Positions 15,252 through 22,939 of a stretch of DNA of 36,345 bases are shown here, one piece after another (positions within the stretch are counted from its first letter, which is position 1; every line of letters starts with the position of its first letter). Origin of the DNA: JAEUNX01 sp034004685 (lineage in GTDB: Bacteria > Pseudomonadota > Gammaproteobacteria > Burkholderiales > Rhodocyclaceae); contig JAVEWG010000036.1 of assembly GCA_034004685.1 (NCBI GenBank), positions 1-36,345 on the forward strand, read 5' to 3'. The translations under genes were made by a program, and so were the position numbers. The notes under the pieces are model-generated. The model had not been told where the DNA came from and searched no databases. It saw nothing but the letters and a program-made list of their open reading frames with translations.

Positions 15252-16337
15252 ATGGCCGTTACCCGGATATTCGCCGCCACTTCCCGTTATGTGCAGGGCC
15301 CGGGGGTGCTGGATCGCCTTGGTGAGTTTGTTCAGGCGCTGGCCAGCCGGCCGGTGGTGGTGACCGACGGGGACGTGGCCCGCCTCCTCGGCGCCCGCCT
15401 CCTGGCCAGCTTCCAGGCGGTGGGGCTGGATGCCCGGCTGAGCCAGTTCCCGGGGGAGGTGACCCAGGCGGCTATCCAGTCGCTGGCCGACCAGGCCCGG
15501 GAGGAAGGCGCCGACATCGTGGTGGGGGTTGGCGGGGGCAAGGCCCTGGATACCGCCAAGGGGGTGGCCCGGCGCCTGGGTACCCGCTTCGTGAGCGTGC
15601 CCACCATTGCCTCCAACGATGGTCCGGCCAGTGCCGCCATCGCTATCTACGACGACGCCCACCACATGGTGGAAGTCCAGCAGTTGCTGCGCAACCCGGA
15701 TCTGGTGTTGGTGGATACGGCGGTGATCGCCGGGGCGCCCCTGCGCTTTCTGCTGGCAGGCATCGGGGATGCCATTTCCAAGAAATTCGAGGCCGAGGCC
15801 TGCGCCCGGGCCGGGGCGCCCACCTTGCTGGGGGCGCCCGCGTCCCTGGCTGGCCTGATGGCGGCCGATGCCTGCTACCAGGTCATCCGTCGCCATGGGG
15901 TGGCGGCGGTGGGCGCGGTGAAGGCCGGGCAGATCACCGAGGATGTGGAGGCCCTGATCGAGGCCGCTGTGCTGCTGTCCACCCTCAGCTTCGAGAACGG
16001 CGGGCTGTCGGTGGCCCATGCCCTGGCCCGGGGCTTCCCCTATCTGATCCGGGCCGCCGGCACCCTCCACGGGGCCCATGTGGCCTACGGCCTGCTGGTG
16101 CAGCTGGTGCTGGAGGAGCGCCCGGCCGCCTTCATGAATGAGCTGCTGGGCTTCTACCGGGAGATCGGCCTGCCGTCCCGCCTGGCGGACTTTGGCCTGG
16201 AAGCCGCCACCGGGGCCGAGATCCAGGAGCTGGCGGAAAAATCCACCCTGAGCCCCAGTCTGGCCCGCTTTCCCCGGCCCCTGGATGCCCGCCAGCTGGC
16301 GGCGGCCATCCACCAGGTGGAGCGCCTCGGCTGGTGA
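15252..16337 (+). CDS. GldA-like iron/zinc alcohol dehydrogenase
   Basis: This 361-residue NAD-dependent dehydrogenase is in the glycerol dehydrogenase branch of the iron-containing alcohol dehydrogenases. The cofactor loop is VGGGKALDTAK (93-103), then VPTIASNDGPAS (116-127). The metal ligands line up with GldA: Asp173 (GIGDAISKKFEA), His256 (VAHALARG) and His273 (TLHGAHVAYG). I start at the ATG at 15252, preceded by GGAGAG. The longer reading begins with TTG at 15201, has no ribosome site and adds a non-conserved stretch. It probably oxidises a hydroxylated intermediate, or reduces a ketone, in the pathway of the flanking ligase; glycerol is unlikely from context. It is followed by the DapB-like gene. 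Confidence 0.88.
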   Translation: MAVTRIFAATSRYVQGPGVLDRLGEFVQALASRPVVVTDGDVARLLGARLLASFQAVGLDARLSQFPGEVTQAAIQSLADQAREEGADIVVGVGGGKALDTAKGVARRLGTRFVSVPTIASNDGPASAAIAIYDDAHHMVEVQQLLRNPDLVLVDTAVIAGAPLRFLLAGIGDAISKKFEAEACARAGAPTLLGAPASLAGLMAADACYQVIRRHGVAAVGAVKAGQITEDVEALIEAAVLLSTLSFENGGLSVAHALARGFPYLIRAAGTLHGAHVAYGLLVQLVLEERPAAFMNELLGFYREIGLPSRLADFGLEAATGAEIQELAEKSTLSPSLARFPRPLDARQLAAAIHQVERLGW

Positions 16338-16394
16338 ACCGGACCCCGGCGGGCCCCCACGACAACAACACAAAACCCTGTAGGAGACAAAGCT

Positions 16395-17444
16395 ATGGCC
16401 AAGTTGAAAGTGATCGTCTGTTACACCGGTGGGGTAGGCAAGCAGGTGATCCGCCTGCTGGCGAACCATCCCACTCTGACCCTGGCGGGGGTGCTGGTCC
16501 ATGACCCGGCCAAGGCGGGGATGGATGCCGGCAGTCTGGCGGGCATCGCGCCCCTGGGGGTAACGGCTACCCAGGATGTGGACGCCCTGCTGGGGAGCGG
16601 GGCGGAGTGCGCCCTGTGGCATGGTGCCGGCTGGGACCCCGCCACGGTGGAGCGCTTCCTGCGCCGGGGCATCAATGTTTATTCCGGCATTGGCGGCTGG
16701 TATTTGCCGGGAGAGCCGGAGCACGCCACCCTGGAGGCGGCTTGTCAGGCCGGCCAGGCCACCCTGGCGGCGGGGGGCAACATCCCCGGGTTGATCACCG
16801 ACGTGTTGCCCCTCTTCGTCTCGGGCTATGCCGGCCGGGTGACCGCCATCCGGGTCTGGCAACGCAACTACAACGCCCACTATCCGTCGGCGGTCCAGTT
16901 GAGCCAGGGCTGCGGTTTCGGCGTACCGGTGGACCAGCAGGCCATGGCCGCCCGGGTGGATGCCCTATGGCTGTGGGGCATGCGCCAGTCGGCCCGGATG
17001 GTGGCCGATGGCCTGGGGATTCCCCTGGAGGATGTGCGGCTCACCAACAAGGAATTCGGCCTGACCCCGGAAGACATGGTGCTGGCGCCTAGCGGCTTGT
17101 TCATTCCAGCGGGAACGCCGGCGGGGGTGCGGTGGACCTTCACCGCCTATTCCGAAGGGCGGCCCTTCCTGCAGATCGTCAATGAACAGACCGCCCGGCT
17201 GGGCCTGGGCCCGGACTGGCGGCAGAGTGCCGATGCGCCCAACTGGCGGGTCGAGGTGGATGGCTCGCCGAATCTGTGTTGCGAGTTCGCGGCCAGCACC
17301 GGCAACGACGGGGTGGATCACTCGGCGGCCCTCAATGCCGCCCGGGCGGTCAACTTCGTGCCCCGGGTGGTGGAGGCGGCGCCAGGCTGCCGTTCCATCC
17401 TGGATCTGCCTGCTCCCCGGGCCAGCGGCCTGCTGGCAGGCTGA
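16395..17444 (+). CDS. DapB-like NAD(P)-dependent reductase
   Basis: This 349-residue protein has an N-terminal Rossmann domain (KVIVCYTGGVGKQVIRLL, glycine motif at about residues 11-15, then VLVHDPAKAGMDAG). Its overall layout is that of dihydrodipicolinate-reductase-like and 2,4-diaminopentanoate-dehydrogenase-like proteins. The middle has GGNIPGLITDVLPLF and later CCEFAASTGNDGVDHSAALNAARAVNFVP, usual in a family of DapB-like genes found in steroid and terpenoid catabolic clusters. Those genes have no assigned reaction that I know of. A good ribosome site (TAGGAGAC) lies before ATG, and it sits 57 bases after the GldA-like gene, so the two are probably one operon. A lysine-biosynthesis role is unlikely, since no other dap gene is near and the length exceeds DapB (about 270). 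Confidence 0.75.
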   Translation: MAKLKVIVCYTGGVGKQVIRLLANHPTLTLAGVLVHDPAKAGMDAGSLAGIAPLGVTATQDVDALLGSGAECALWHGAGWDPATVERFLRRGINVYSGIGGWYLPGEPEHATLEAACQAGQATLAAGGNIPGLITDVLPLFVSGYAGRVTAIRVWQRNYNAHYPSAVQLSQGCGFGVPVDQQAMAARVDALWLWGMRQSARMVADGLGIPLEDVRLTNKEFGLTPEDMVLAPSGLFIPAGTPAGVRWTFTAYSEGRPFLQIVNEQTARLGLGPDWRQSADAPNWRVEVDGSPNLCCEFAASTGNDGVDHSAALNAARAVNFVPRVVEAAPGCRSILDLPAPRASGLLAG

Positions 17445-17513
17445 AGAAGCCGACCTGGATTGCTCCGGAGCAGGCCAGGTCGAGTCGGAGGTTTTCAGGA
17501 TCAACCGCAGTGC

Positions 17514-17564
17514 GGCCACCCATTCGAGGGTGGCCAGTTCCAGTGACTCGAGCGTTTTCCAGGG
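17514..17564 (-). pseudogene. IS3-family transposase C-terminal fragment
   Basis: On the minus strand one frame reads PWKTLESLELATLEWVA, which fits the conserved IS3-family transposase stretch near the C-terminus (…SLE-ELATLEWVDW-N-RL…). After WVA the similarity stops abruptly. Only about 17 codons remain, without start or stop, so this is debris of an old insertion. Confidence 0.5.
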
Positions 17565-17584
17565 TGCCCGGCGATGGGTAATCC

Positions 17585-17625
17585 CCCCGGAAATTAGCGG
17601 CAGTTAAAAGTAGAATTTTCTCCAC
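17585..17625. mobile_element. Possible insertion-sequence end remnant (IS21-like)
   Basis: The stretch GCGGCAGTTAAAAGTAGAAT, inside an otherwise GC-rich gap, resembles the repeated terminal motif of IS21-family elements in proteobacteria (GCGGCA-N-TT-AAAAGTAGAA). No transposase frame or second end is seen here. It lies just beside the IS3-like fragment. The match is from memory of the motif, so confidence is limited. Confidence 0.35.
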
Positions 17626-17710
17626 GGCAGCCCCGGGGATATCGGCTAATGGAGCAGTGCGGCTGGAGTGCGCCAGGTGCCGGTGATGATGGCACCCTCG
17701 CCCGGCCGAT

Positions 17711-18472
17711 TTATGCCACGGACTTTCCGCCGTCCACCAGGATGCTCTGGCCCGTGATGAACGAAGCCCCGTCGGAGCAAAGCCACAGTGCCGTTTCCGC
17801 GATCTCGGCCGGCATCCCTACCCTGCCCATCGGCATTCCCGCGGAAAGTTTCGCTTCGGCCTGCGGATCGCGGATGAAGTAATCCTCAAGCCCGGCGGTA
17901 CGGATCGGTCCGGGACAAATGGCATTCGCCCGGATTCCCGACTTCGCATACTCCAGGGCGACGGTCTTTGTCAGTCCGAGAACCCCGTGCTTGGCGGCGG
18001 AGTAAGCGCACTGGTAGGGCGTTCCGTGCGTTCCGGAAGCCGAGGACATGTTGACGATGACCCCACCGCCCTGTTTCAGCATGTGGGGAATCTCGTACTT
18101 GCAGCACAACCAGACGCTCCTGAGATCGATGCCGATGATCCGGTCCCACTCATCCTCCGCCAGGTCGGCGGTCAAAGCCAGGCTCTGGCCGACGCCGGCA
18201 TTGTTGATGGCGCAATCGATGCGCCCATATTCCACGGCGGTCTTCTGAACCATCGCTTCAATATCCTCCCGCCTGCTGATATCGGTCTTGATGAACAGCG
18301 CTTCGCCGCCAGCTTCCCTGATCTGTCTGGCGGTCTCTTCGCCTTTGTCGACCATGATGTCGCTAATCACGATGCTGGCTTTCTCCCGCGCGAAAGCCAA
18401 AGCGATAGCCTGGCCGAGGCCCATGGCACCGCCGGTTATCAAGACCACCTTGTTCCGAAATTTTCCATCCAT
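17711..18472 (-). CDS. Short-chain dehydrogenase/reductase on a lower-GC patch
   Basis: This 253-residue classical SDR has the cofactor motif TGGAMGLG at 14-21, NNAGVGQ, the catalytic stretch MSSASGTHGTPYQCAYSAAKHG with Ser, Tyr and Lys, then NAICPGPIRTAGLEDYF and the C-terminal GQSILVDGGKSVA. It resembles BaiA/FabG-like alcohol dehydrogenases and cyclopentanol/cyclohexanol-type enzymes. The start at 18472 has GGAGATTTCTC upstream; the longer frame is unsupported. It runs against its neighbours, with insertion-sequence debris downstream and a long inverted repeat upstream. Its codons are visibly less GC-biased than those of the flanking genes, all of which suggest it came in separately. The substrate is unknown; it may still serve the same pathway. 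Confidence 0.9.
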   Translation of the reverse strand: MDGKFRNKVVLITGGAMGLGQAIALAFAREKASIVISDIMVDKGEETARQIREAGGEALFIKTDISRREDIEAMVQKTAVEYGRIDCAINNAGVGQSLALTADLAEDEWDRIIGIDLRSVWLCCKYEIPHMLKQGGGVIVNMSSASGTHGTPYQCAYSAAKHGVLGLTKTVALEYAKSGIRANAICPGPIRTAGLEDYFIRDPQAEAKLSAGMPMGRVGMPAEIAETALWLCSDGASFITGQSILVDGGKSVA

Positions 18473-19060
18473 GAGAAATCTCCGTTGATTCGTGAATAAA
18501 GGAGTGTGATGCATCCTGCATGTTGTACAGGGGGTGCGCAAGTCCCGTTCCGTTCGGGCTGAGCCAGTCGAAGCCCCGTGCCGGAGCGGCTTGCACTTCG
18601 ACAGACTGAGCGCGAACGGACTCATTCAGTATCTTCTTGGGCGGCATTCGAGCCGGAGCTTACTTTGTTTCGGAAGCGCCTTATAGACAGCGTCTAGCGT
18701 TGGTGCTCCGCCCCCCGCAAACTCGTGGCCACTAGTGGTGATAAATTGGGGGCAAACCGCAATTTCTGCCATAGGCGTTCGGTCACGGAAACCGGATTCA
18801 GCGTCGCGGAGCTCTCGCTGGCCGAGAAGCTGGTTGTGCTCGATCGGTGATGCCGCCAAGCCGTTCGACAAGATGGGGATGGTCACCAGGCGTGCGAGAT
18901 CCAGGGGGGCAGAGCTGGACGAACGGCCAGTACCCGTTGGCGGGCGCGGCCAACGGCACGATGCGCTACGCCAGCAACGGCCTCAACCGGTATCCTTGCC
19001 ACCGGCCTGGCGCGAAAAGTTATTCAGGAAACACTCTCCAAGAACGAGCGGGATGACAGC
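18473..19060. other. 588-base gap: inverted repeat and no supportable gene
   Basis: This holds the start-side leader of the SDR, a long inverted repeat (18550-18619) and about 440 bases in which every frame is short and unlike a known protein. Part of it (18660-18780) is lower in GC. A frame reading ETGFSVAELSLAEKLVVLDR stops at 18848 without a credible start and may be gene debris. No T-tract terminator is seen. A promoter for ligase 2 should lie here, but none stands out. Confidence 0.5.
18550..18619. repeat. Long imperfect inverted repeat (REP-like)
   Basis: Arm CCGTTCGGGCTGAGCCAGTC-GAAG (18550-18573) faces CTTCGACAGACTGAGCGCGA-ACGG (18596-18619). They pair at 20 of 24 positions around a 22-base loop. 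Intergenic repeats with the GTTCG…GCTGAGC…TCGAAG design are widespread in betaproteobacterial and xanthomonad genomes. This copy is a single decayed one, next to the probably acquired SDR gene. Confidence 0.7.
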
Positions 19061-20698
19061 ATGGAATTCAATTATGGCGACATCTTCGACGCGGTTCTGG
19101 CTCTGCCCCCCCAGGACCAGCCGGCCCTGATTGAAGTGGGGGGCGAGCGAACGCGAACCTGGGGGGAACTCCAGTCCCGCACCAATCGGCTTGCCCGGGC
19201 CTTGCTCGAGCGGGGGATAAGCCCCGGTGACAAGCTGGCCATCTACATGGAAAACCGGCTTGAGTACGTGGAGGCCGTGGTGGCCTTGCTCAAGGCCAGG
19301 CTGGTGCATGTGAACATCAATTTCCGCTACCGCGCCGAGGAGTTGCTCCACGTGGTGGATCACTCCGACGCGGCAGTGGTGGTCTTCGACACCCCCCGGG
19401 CCCCTGAGCTGGCGGCGATCCGGGGCCAGCTTGCCAAGGTTCGGCTCTTCGTTGAGGTGGGGGAGGAGGGCGAGACCTCCCTGGAGGGGGCCGAGGCCTT
19501 CGAGACCCTGGCTGGAACGGGGGACGATGGGCCCCTGGCTATCACCCGCTCCGGTGACGATCTATGGTTTCTGTATACCGGGGGCACCACCGGCAAGCCC
19601 AAGGCCGTCATGATCAAGCAGGATGTGCTGTTCCGGGTCCAGGGCCAGAACAGCATCTTCGCCGTCTATCCCAAACCGCCGGCGGATCTGGCGGAACATC
19701 TGGAGCGGGCCCGGGAGCATCTGCGGATGGGGCGGCGCGGCCTGGTTTCGGCCCCCATGATGCACGCAGTGGGTTTGTACACCACGCTATTCCCCCTTTC
19801 CTATGGAGTGTCAGTGGTGGTGATGCGGGGCGGGCATTTCGACGCCCAGGCGGTGCTCAATGCGGTGGACCGGTTCAGGGTGATCCGCATCGCCATCGTT
19901 GGCGACGCCATGGCCAACCCCTTGGTGCAGGCTCTTCAGGCCCACCGGGAGCGCTGGGATCTGTCCAGCCTGGAGGCCGTCACTTCCTCCGGCATGGCCC
20001 TGAGCCGGGACAACAAGATCGCCCTGATCCGTCTGTTGCCCCAACTCACCGTCTCCGATGGCCTGGGTGCCAGCGAGTCGCCGGGAATGGGCTACCACGT
20101 GCTGACCAAGGACAATGTGGCCGATCAGGGGGAGGTGAGAATGTCCCTGCCCCCCAGTTGCAGGATCTTTAGCGCCGATTTCTCCCGGGAGGTGGTGCCT
20201 GGCAGCGGCGAGAAGGGACTGTTTGCCCGGTCCGGCCTGTTGGCGGAGGGCTATTACAAGGATCCTGAGGGCACCGCCAGGACCTTCCCGGTGATCAACG
20301 GCGTTCGTTACGTGGTGGTGGGGGACTGGGCGGAGGTGCTGGCCGACGGCAGCGTGCGCTTCCTCGGGCGGGGAGCCCTGTGCATCAACACCGGTGGCGA
20401 GAAGGTCTACGTGGAAGAGGTGGAGGAGGCCATCAAACGCCATCCCGGCGTGCGGGATGTGGCGGTGGTGAGCGTGCCAGATCCTCGCTGGGGGCAGGCG
20501 GTGACAGCGGTGGTGGAGCTTCGCGCCGGCTACGCGCTGGATGCCGAATCGATTCGCCACCAGGTGCGGCAACTCCTGGCTTCCTACAAGGCGCCCAAGC
20601 ATGTGGTGCAGACCAGCCAGGTTGCCCGTCTGGCCACCGGCAAGACTGATTACGCTGCCAATCGAAGTTTTGCCCTTGCCTATCTCTCCTTGAACTGA
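19061..20698 (+). CDS. Acyl-CoA synthetase (AMP-forming), ligase 2, FadD19/FadD17-like
   Basis: This 545-residue adenylate-forming CoA ligase has the P-loop FLYTGGTTGKPKAVM (about residues 168-182), the substrate-pocket stretch SAPMMHAVGLYTTLFPLSYG, GLGASESPGMGY, the hinge FLGRGALCINTGGEKVYVEEVEEAI, and the catalytic lysine near the end (RLATGKTDYAANR). The spelling of the P-loop, the CINTGGEKVYPEEVEE-like hinge and the GK-x-DY ending fit the steroid side-chain ligase group (FadD19/FadD17) more than short-chain ligases. The ATG at 19061 follows GCGGGATGACAGC, a modest ribosome site. A terminator lies about 100 bases after the stop. Its partner genes may be the acyl-CoA dehydrogenase pairs at 31525-36345. 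Confidence 0.88.
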   Translation: MEFNYGDIFDAVLALPPQDQPALIEVGGERTRTWGELQSRTNRLARALLERGISPGDKLAIYMENRLEYVEAVVALLKARLVHVNINFRYRAEELLHVVDHSDAAVVVFDTPRAPELAAIRGQLAKVRLFVEVGEEGETSLEGAEAFETLAGTGDDGPLAITRSGDDLWFLYTGGTTGKPKAVMIKQDVLFRVQGQNSIFAVYPKPPADLAEHLERAREHLRMGRRGLVSAPMMHAVGLYTTLFPLSYGVSVVVMRGGHFDAQAVLNAVDRFRVIRIAIVGDAMANPLVQALQAHRERWDLSSLEAVTSSGMALSRDNKIALIRLLPQLTVSDGLGASESPGMGYHVLTKDNVADQGEVRMSLPPSCRIFSADFSREVVPGSGEKGLFARSGLLAEGYYKDPEGTARTFPVINGVRYVVVGDWAEVLADGSVRFLGRGALCINTGGEKVYVEEVEEAIKRHPGVRDVAVVSVPDPRWGQAVTAVVELRAGYALDAESIRHQVRQLLASYKAPKHVVQTSQVARLATGKTDYAANRSFALAYLSLN

Positions 20699-20796
20699 CG
20701 CGGCCTGCCGCCCCGGCGACGGGGGCCGTCAGGCTTCAGGCAGCACTGGCTGACGTGCCCCATCGGCCGTTCGCCCGCGCCGCCCCAAGGCAGGGT

Positions 20797-20830
20797 CCTG
20801 GAGTGCATTGCTCCTGGCCGGGCTTTTTTG
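20797..20830 (+). terminator. Rho-independent terminator after ligase 2
   Basis: CCTGGAG (20797-20803) pairs with CTCCTGG (20811-20817) at six of seven positions around a 7-base loop. CCGGGC and six T (20824-20829) follow. The stem is short, so strength may be moderate. Confidence 0.55.
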
Positions 20831-20888
20831 ATGTCCGGATGATCAACTTTTGACATCGGACAAAAGTTTTTCTGGTGCCCGTTCAATC

Positions 20889-20902
20889 TTGAGGTCCATC
20901 AA
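20889..20902 (+). promoter_or_regulatory. FNR-like box, upstream copy (one mismatch)
   Basis: TTGAGGTCCATCAA matches the FNR/ANR consensus TTGAT-N4-ATCAA at nine of ten fixed positions. It sits within the 18-base palindrome TCTTGAGGTCCATCAAGA (20887-20904). It is 122 bases upstream of the perfect box at 21011; a weak TTAACT lies 29 bases downstream of its centre. Confidence 0.5.
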
Positions 20903-21010
20903 GAATGATTTCTGCTTGGGCTGATTAACTGCGCCCTGACCAGGGTTGTACCGGTCGTCACGCCGTAAAGGGAGGAGAGGGAGATCAAAACCCTTGGCAC
21001 CAGAGGGGTC

Positions 21011-21052
21011 TTGATGGCAATCAAGGCTTCTGGGGGGGCGGGTCACTATGCT
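21011..21052 (+). promoter_or_regulatory. FNR-type class II promoter for amidohydrolase 1
   Basis: TTGATGGCAATCAA (21011-21024) is a perfect match to the FNR/ANR/DNR consensus. TATGCT (21047-21052) lies where a -10 should be, giving a predicted start near 21059 and a box centre at about -41.5. No -35 hexamer is recognisable. This is the classical layout of an FNR-activated class II promoter. The site is seen; the regulator is inferred. Confidence 0.6.
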
Positions 21053-21055
21053 GGT

Positions 21056-21069
21056 AACAGGTACCTGTT
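21056..21069 (+). promoter_or_regulatory. Perfect palindrome AACAGGTACCTGTT over the predicted start of transcription
   Basis: This 14-base perfect palindrome overlaps the transcription start predicted from the FNR-type promoter, as a repressor operator would. Two near-copies lie upstream of amidohydrolase 2 (27738 and 27822). The cognate regulator is not identified. Confidence 0.55.
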
Positions 21070-21170
21070 TGATTGAGCGCTTGGAGTGTTGCCCGGGGAG
21101 TTGGGGTCAATGTTCAGGGCAACAGCAAATCTGACGGGTGCCTTAATTCAATCCTCGGAGGAGACGAGAT

Positions 21171-22307
21171 ATGGCTACCCATCCGGTTAAGTTGTTGTCC
21201 TGTGATACCCACCTTGAGCATTGGCCCACCGTGCTGAAGGACTACATTCCGTCGAAGTTCCACGACCTGTTCGACAAAGCGCCTTATATGGTCAAGATGT
21301 TCGGCCAGGTGCCCCACTACGGCGAAGACGGCGTGTGCACCAGCGTGCTGGCGGCTGTCCGTAACTTCTCGGAAGTGAAGAAGGGTTCCATCGACATCCG
21401 CACCCAAAACATCCCCGGCTCCTTCGGCGGCCCGGACGAATACGCCAACTGGATGCGCTTGGACGGCGTGACCACCGCGGTGATCCTGCCCGGCGCAGCA
21501 CTGGGCGCCACCATCGGTATGGCCCGTGGCACCCTCGACAAGGAAGGCTACCTGACGGTTCTGCAGGGTTACAACAACTACGTCAATGACTTCTGCATGG
21601 CCTACCCGGGGCTGTTCATCGGTGGTGCCTGTCTGCCCACCACCGGGGTTGATGACGCCATCGCCGAGTTGCGCCGCGTTCGCAAGCTGCCCGGCATCTA
21701 TACCGTATCGCCGGGCGCGTTCCCCAACGGCTCCTCCACCCCCTTGCCGGATGACGACCGTTTCTACGCTGAGGCGCTGGAACTGAACATGCCCCTGACC
21801 ATGCACGGCGGTATTTCCAGCCCCATGGGCGGGATCAAGACCGACCGTGACGCAGCGACCTGGATCATGGGGCACGTGGAAGTCACCACCGGCGGTCCCT
21901 ACTCCGCCACCCAGCTGATCATGTCCGGCGTGTTCGACCGCTTCCCGAAGCTGCGCTTCATCATGCTTGAGTGCGGCGCCGGCTGGCTGCCTTTCTCCAT
22001 GGACACGATGGATCACTTCTGGGATCGCCAGCGCTACTGGGCCGGCATTGACCTGAAGAATCCCCCGTCCTGGTACTGCACCAGCGGCAACCTGCTGTGG
22101 AACATCATCTGCGACAAGACCGCCATCAAGCTGCGGGACATGATCGGGGTGGATAACCTCTCCTGGTCTTCCGACTTCCCCCACGGCAACAGCGAGTGGC
22201 CGGAAGATCGTTCCCGCGCCATGAAGCTGCTGGCCGATTGCAGCGACGATGAGCGCCACCGGATCCTGTGGTCCAACGCCGCCAAGTTCTACGGCCTCGA
22301 GAAATAA
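21171..22307 (+). CDS. Amidohydrolase 1 (amidohydrolase_2/TIM-barrel metal enzyme)
   Basis: This 378-residue metal-dependent TIM-barrel protein is in the family that includes ACMSD, gamma-resorcylate and 5-carboxyvanillate decarboxylases and 4-oxalomesaconate hydratase. Likely metal ligands are Asp12-x-His14 (SCDTHLEHWP), the His in MPLTMHGGI, the Glu of IMLECGAGWLP and the Asp of WSSDFPHGNSEWPED. Members hydrolyse, hydrate or decarboxylate, so the reaction cannot be set from sequence. GGAGGAGACGAG lies before the ATG. Codons lean to CGT/CGC and GGT/GGC, with few CGG or GGG, unlike most neighbours, as in highly expressed genes. It heads the DGC-KorAB-ferredoxin module and has a promoter laid out like that of amidohydrolase 2. 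Confidence 0.88.
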   Translation: MATHPVKLLSCDTHLEHWPTVLKDYIPSKFHDLFDKAPYMVKMFGQVPHYGEDGVCTSVLAAVRNFSEVKKGSIDIRTQNIPGSFGGPDEYANWMRLDGVTTAVILPGAALGATIGMARGTLDKEGYLTVLQGYNNYVNDFCMAYPGLFIGGACLPTTGVDDAIAELRRVRKLPGIYTVSPGAFPNGSSTPLPDDDRFYAEALELNMPLTMHGGISSPMGGIKTDRDAATWIMGHVEVTTGGPYSATQLIMSGVFDRFPKLRFIMLECGAGWLPFSMDTMDHFWDRQRYWAGIDLKNPPSWYCTSGNLLWNIICDKTAIKLRDMIGVDNLSWSSDFPHGNSEWPEDRSRAMKLLADCSDDERHRILWSNAAKFYGLEK

Positions 22308-22323
22308 TTAGTAGTTGCTCAAT

Positions 22324-22356
22324 CCCCCTCGCGCCACCGAGCTTGGCGCGCAGGGG
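22324..22356 (+). other. Strong hairpin between amidohydrolase 1 and the DGC gene
   Basis: CGCGCCA (22330-22336) pairs perfectly with TGGCGCG (22344-22350) over a 7-base loop. Outer CCCC and GGGG extend it across a small internal loop. No T-tract follows, so it may act as a 3'-end stabiliser or partial attenuator giving more amidohydrolase than downstream product. Confidence 0.5.
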
Positions 22357-22407
22357 AAGCAAGCAGAGGGTGCCAAGGCGCCCACTTAAACCAGGAGGAG
22401 ATTCCAA

Positions 22408-22791
22408 ATGAGCACCGAAGTCGATCGTTCCAAGCTGCCCCTCGTGTATTCCTGCTCCGGCTGCTCCAGCGCCGCCCAGACCAGCAACACCGTGGCTATC
22501 GCGCTGGATCGCCTGAACTTGGCGGAAATGTCGTGCATTGCCGGCGTCGGGGGTGATGTGCCCAAGTTGGTTAAGGTCGCCAAGTCTGGCCGCCCCATCG
22601 TGGGTATCGACGGCTGCGCCCTGTCTTGCGTCAAGAGCACTCTGGCGCGTCATGGCGTGCAACCCACCGTCTGGCACGAGCTGTCCCAGTACGACGTGGA
22701 AAAGGTCTATGGGGCCGATCCGGACCAGGAAAACGTGAAGAAGGTCACCAACATCGTTATCGAATCGATGTCAGCCATTCCCAAGGCCTGA
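22408..22791 (+). CDS. DGC-domain putative zinc-binding protein
   Basis: This 127-residue protein carries the motif that names the DGC family (GIDGCALSC, DGC at 68-70, Cys74). An N-terminal CSGCSS pair (Cys16, Cys19) and a further Cys43 could together bind a metal. Family members are small, of unproven function, and often sit beside redox or radical enzymes. A strong AGGAGGAG site lies before the ATG. The gene lies between amidohydrolase 1 and KorA and shares the high-expression codon style. A role in supplying or sensing metal for the amidohydrolases or for the iron-sulfur oxidoreductase is a guess. Confidence 0.8.
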   Translation: MSTEVDRSKLPLVYSCSGCSSAAQTSNTVAIALDRLNLAEMSCIAGVGGDVPKLVKVAKSGRPIVGIDGCALSCVKSTLARHGVQPTVWHELSQYDVEKVYGADPDQENVKKVTNIVIESMSAIPKA

Positions 22792-22866
22792 TCGTCAGCA
22801 CGCCCATGGGGCCACGATAGCTCCCGCTGCCTTGGGTCGCGAGGGCGGATCGAATGCCAAGAAAAT

Positions 22867-22892
22867 GGAGGCGGTCCACAAGGATCGCCTCC
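22867..22892 (+). other. Hairpin between the DGC gene and korA
   Basis: GGAGGCGGT (22867-22875) pairs with ATCGCCTCC (22884-22892), with one G-T pair, over an 8-base loop. No T-tract follows. Like the preceding intergenic hairpin, it may tune transcript stability or readthrough into korA. Confidence 0.45.
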
Positions 22893-22939
22893 GCCAATAA
22901 CAATTATCCCGACGGAGGGAGCGTTAAGCTCGCGCCCAG

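Larger units (their letters stand above)
20831..21170 (+). promoter_or_regulatory. Regulatory region upstream of amidohydrolase 1
   Basis: These 340 bases without genes are much lower in GC than the flanks, with three candidate protein-binding sites listed separately: two FNR-like boxes and one AGGTACCT palindrome. GGAGGAGACGAG just before 21171 is a strong ribosome site. Confidence 0.6.

Noticed and set aside
16395..17444. Genuine DapB of lysine biosynthesis
   Set aside because: Too long, lacks neighbouring dap genes, and sits in a catabolic operon; only the Rossmann domain and general layout agree.
18626..18886. 86-codon minus-strand frame next to the SDR
   Set aside because: No recognisable domain, no ribosome site; its codon positions show no coding bias. 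It may contain debris but cannot be supported as a gene.
18735..19130. 131-codon plus-strand frame upstream of ligase 2
   Set aside because: Overlaps the well-supported start of ligase 2 and encodes an arginine/proline-rich sequence typical of an off-frame reading of GC-rich DNA.
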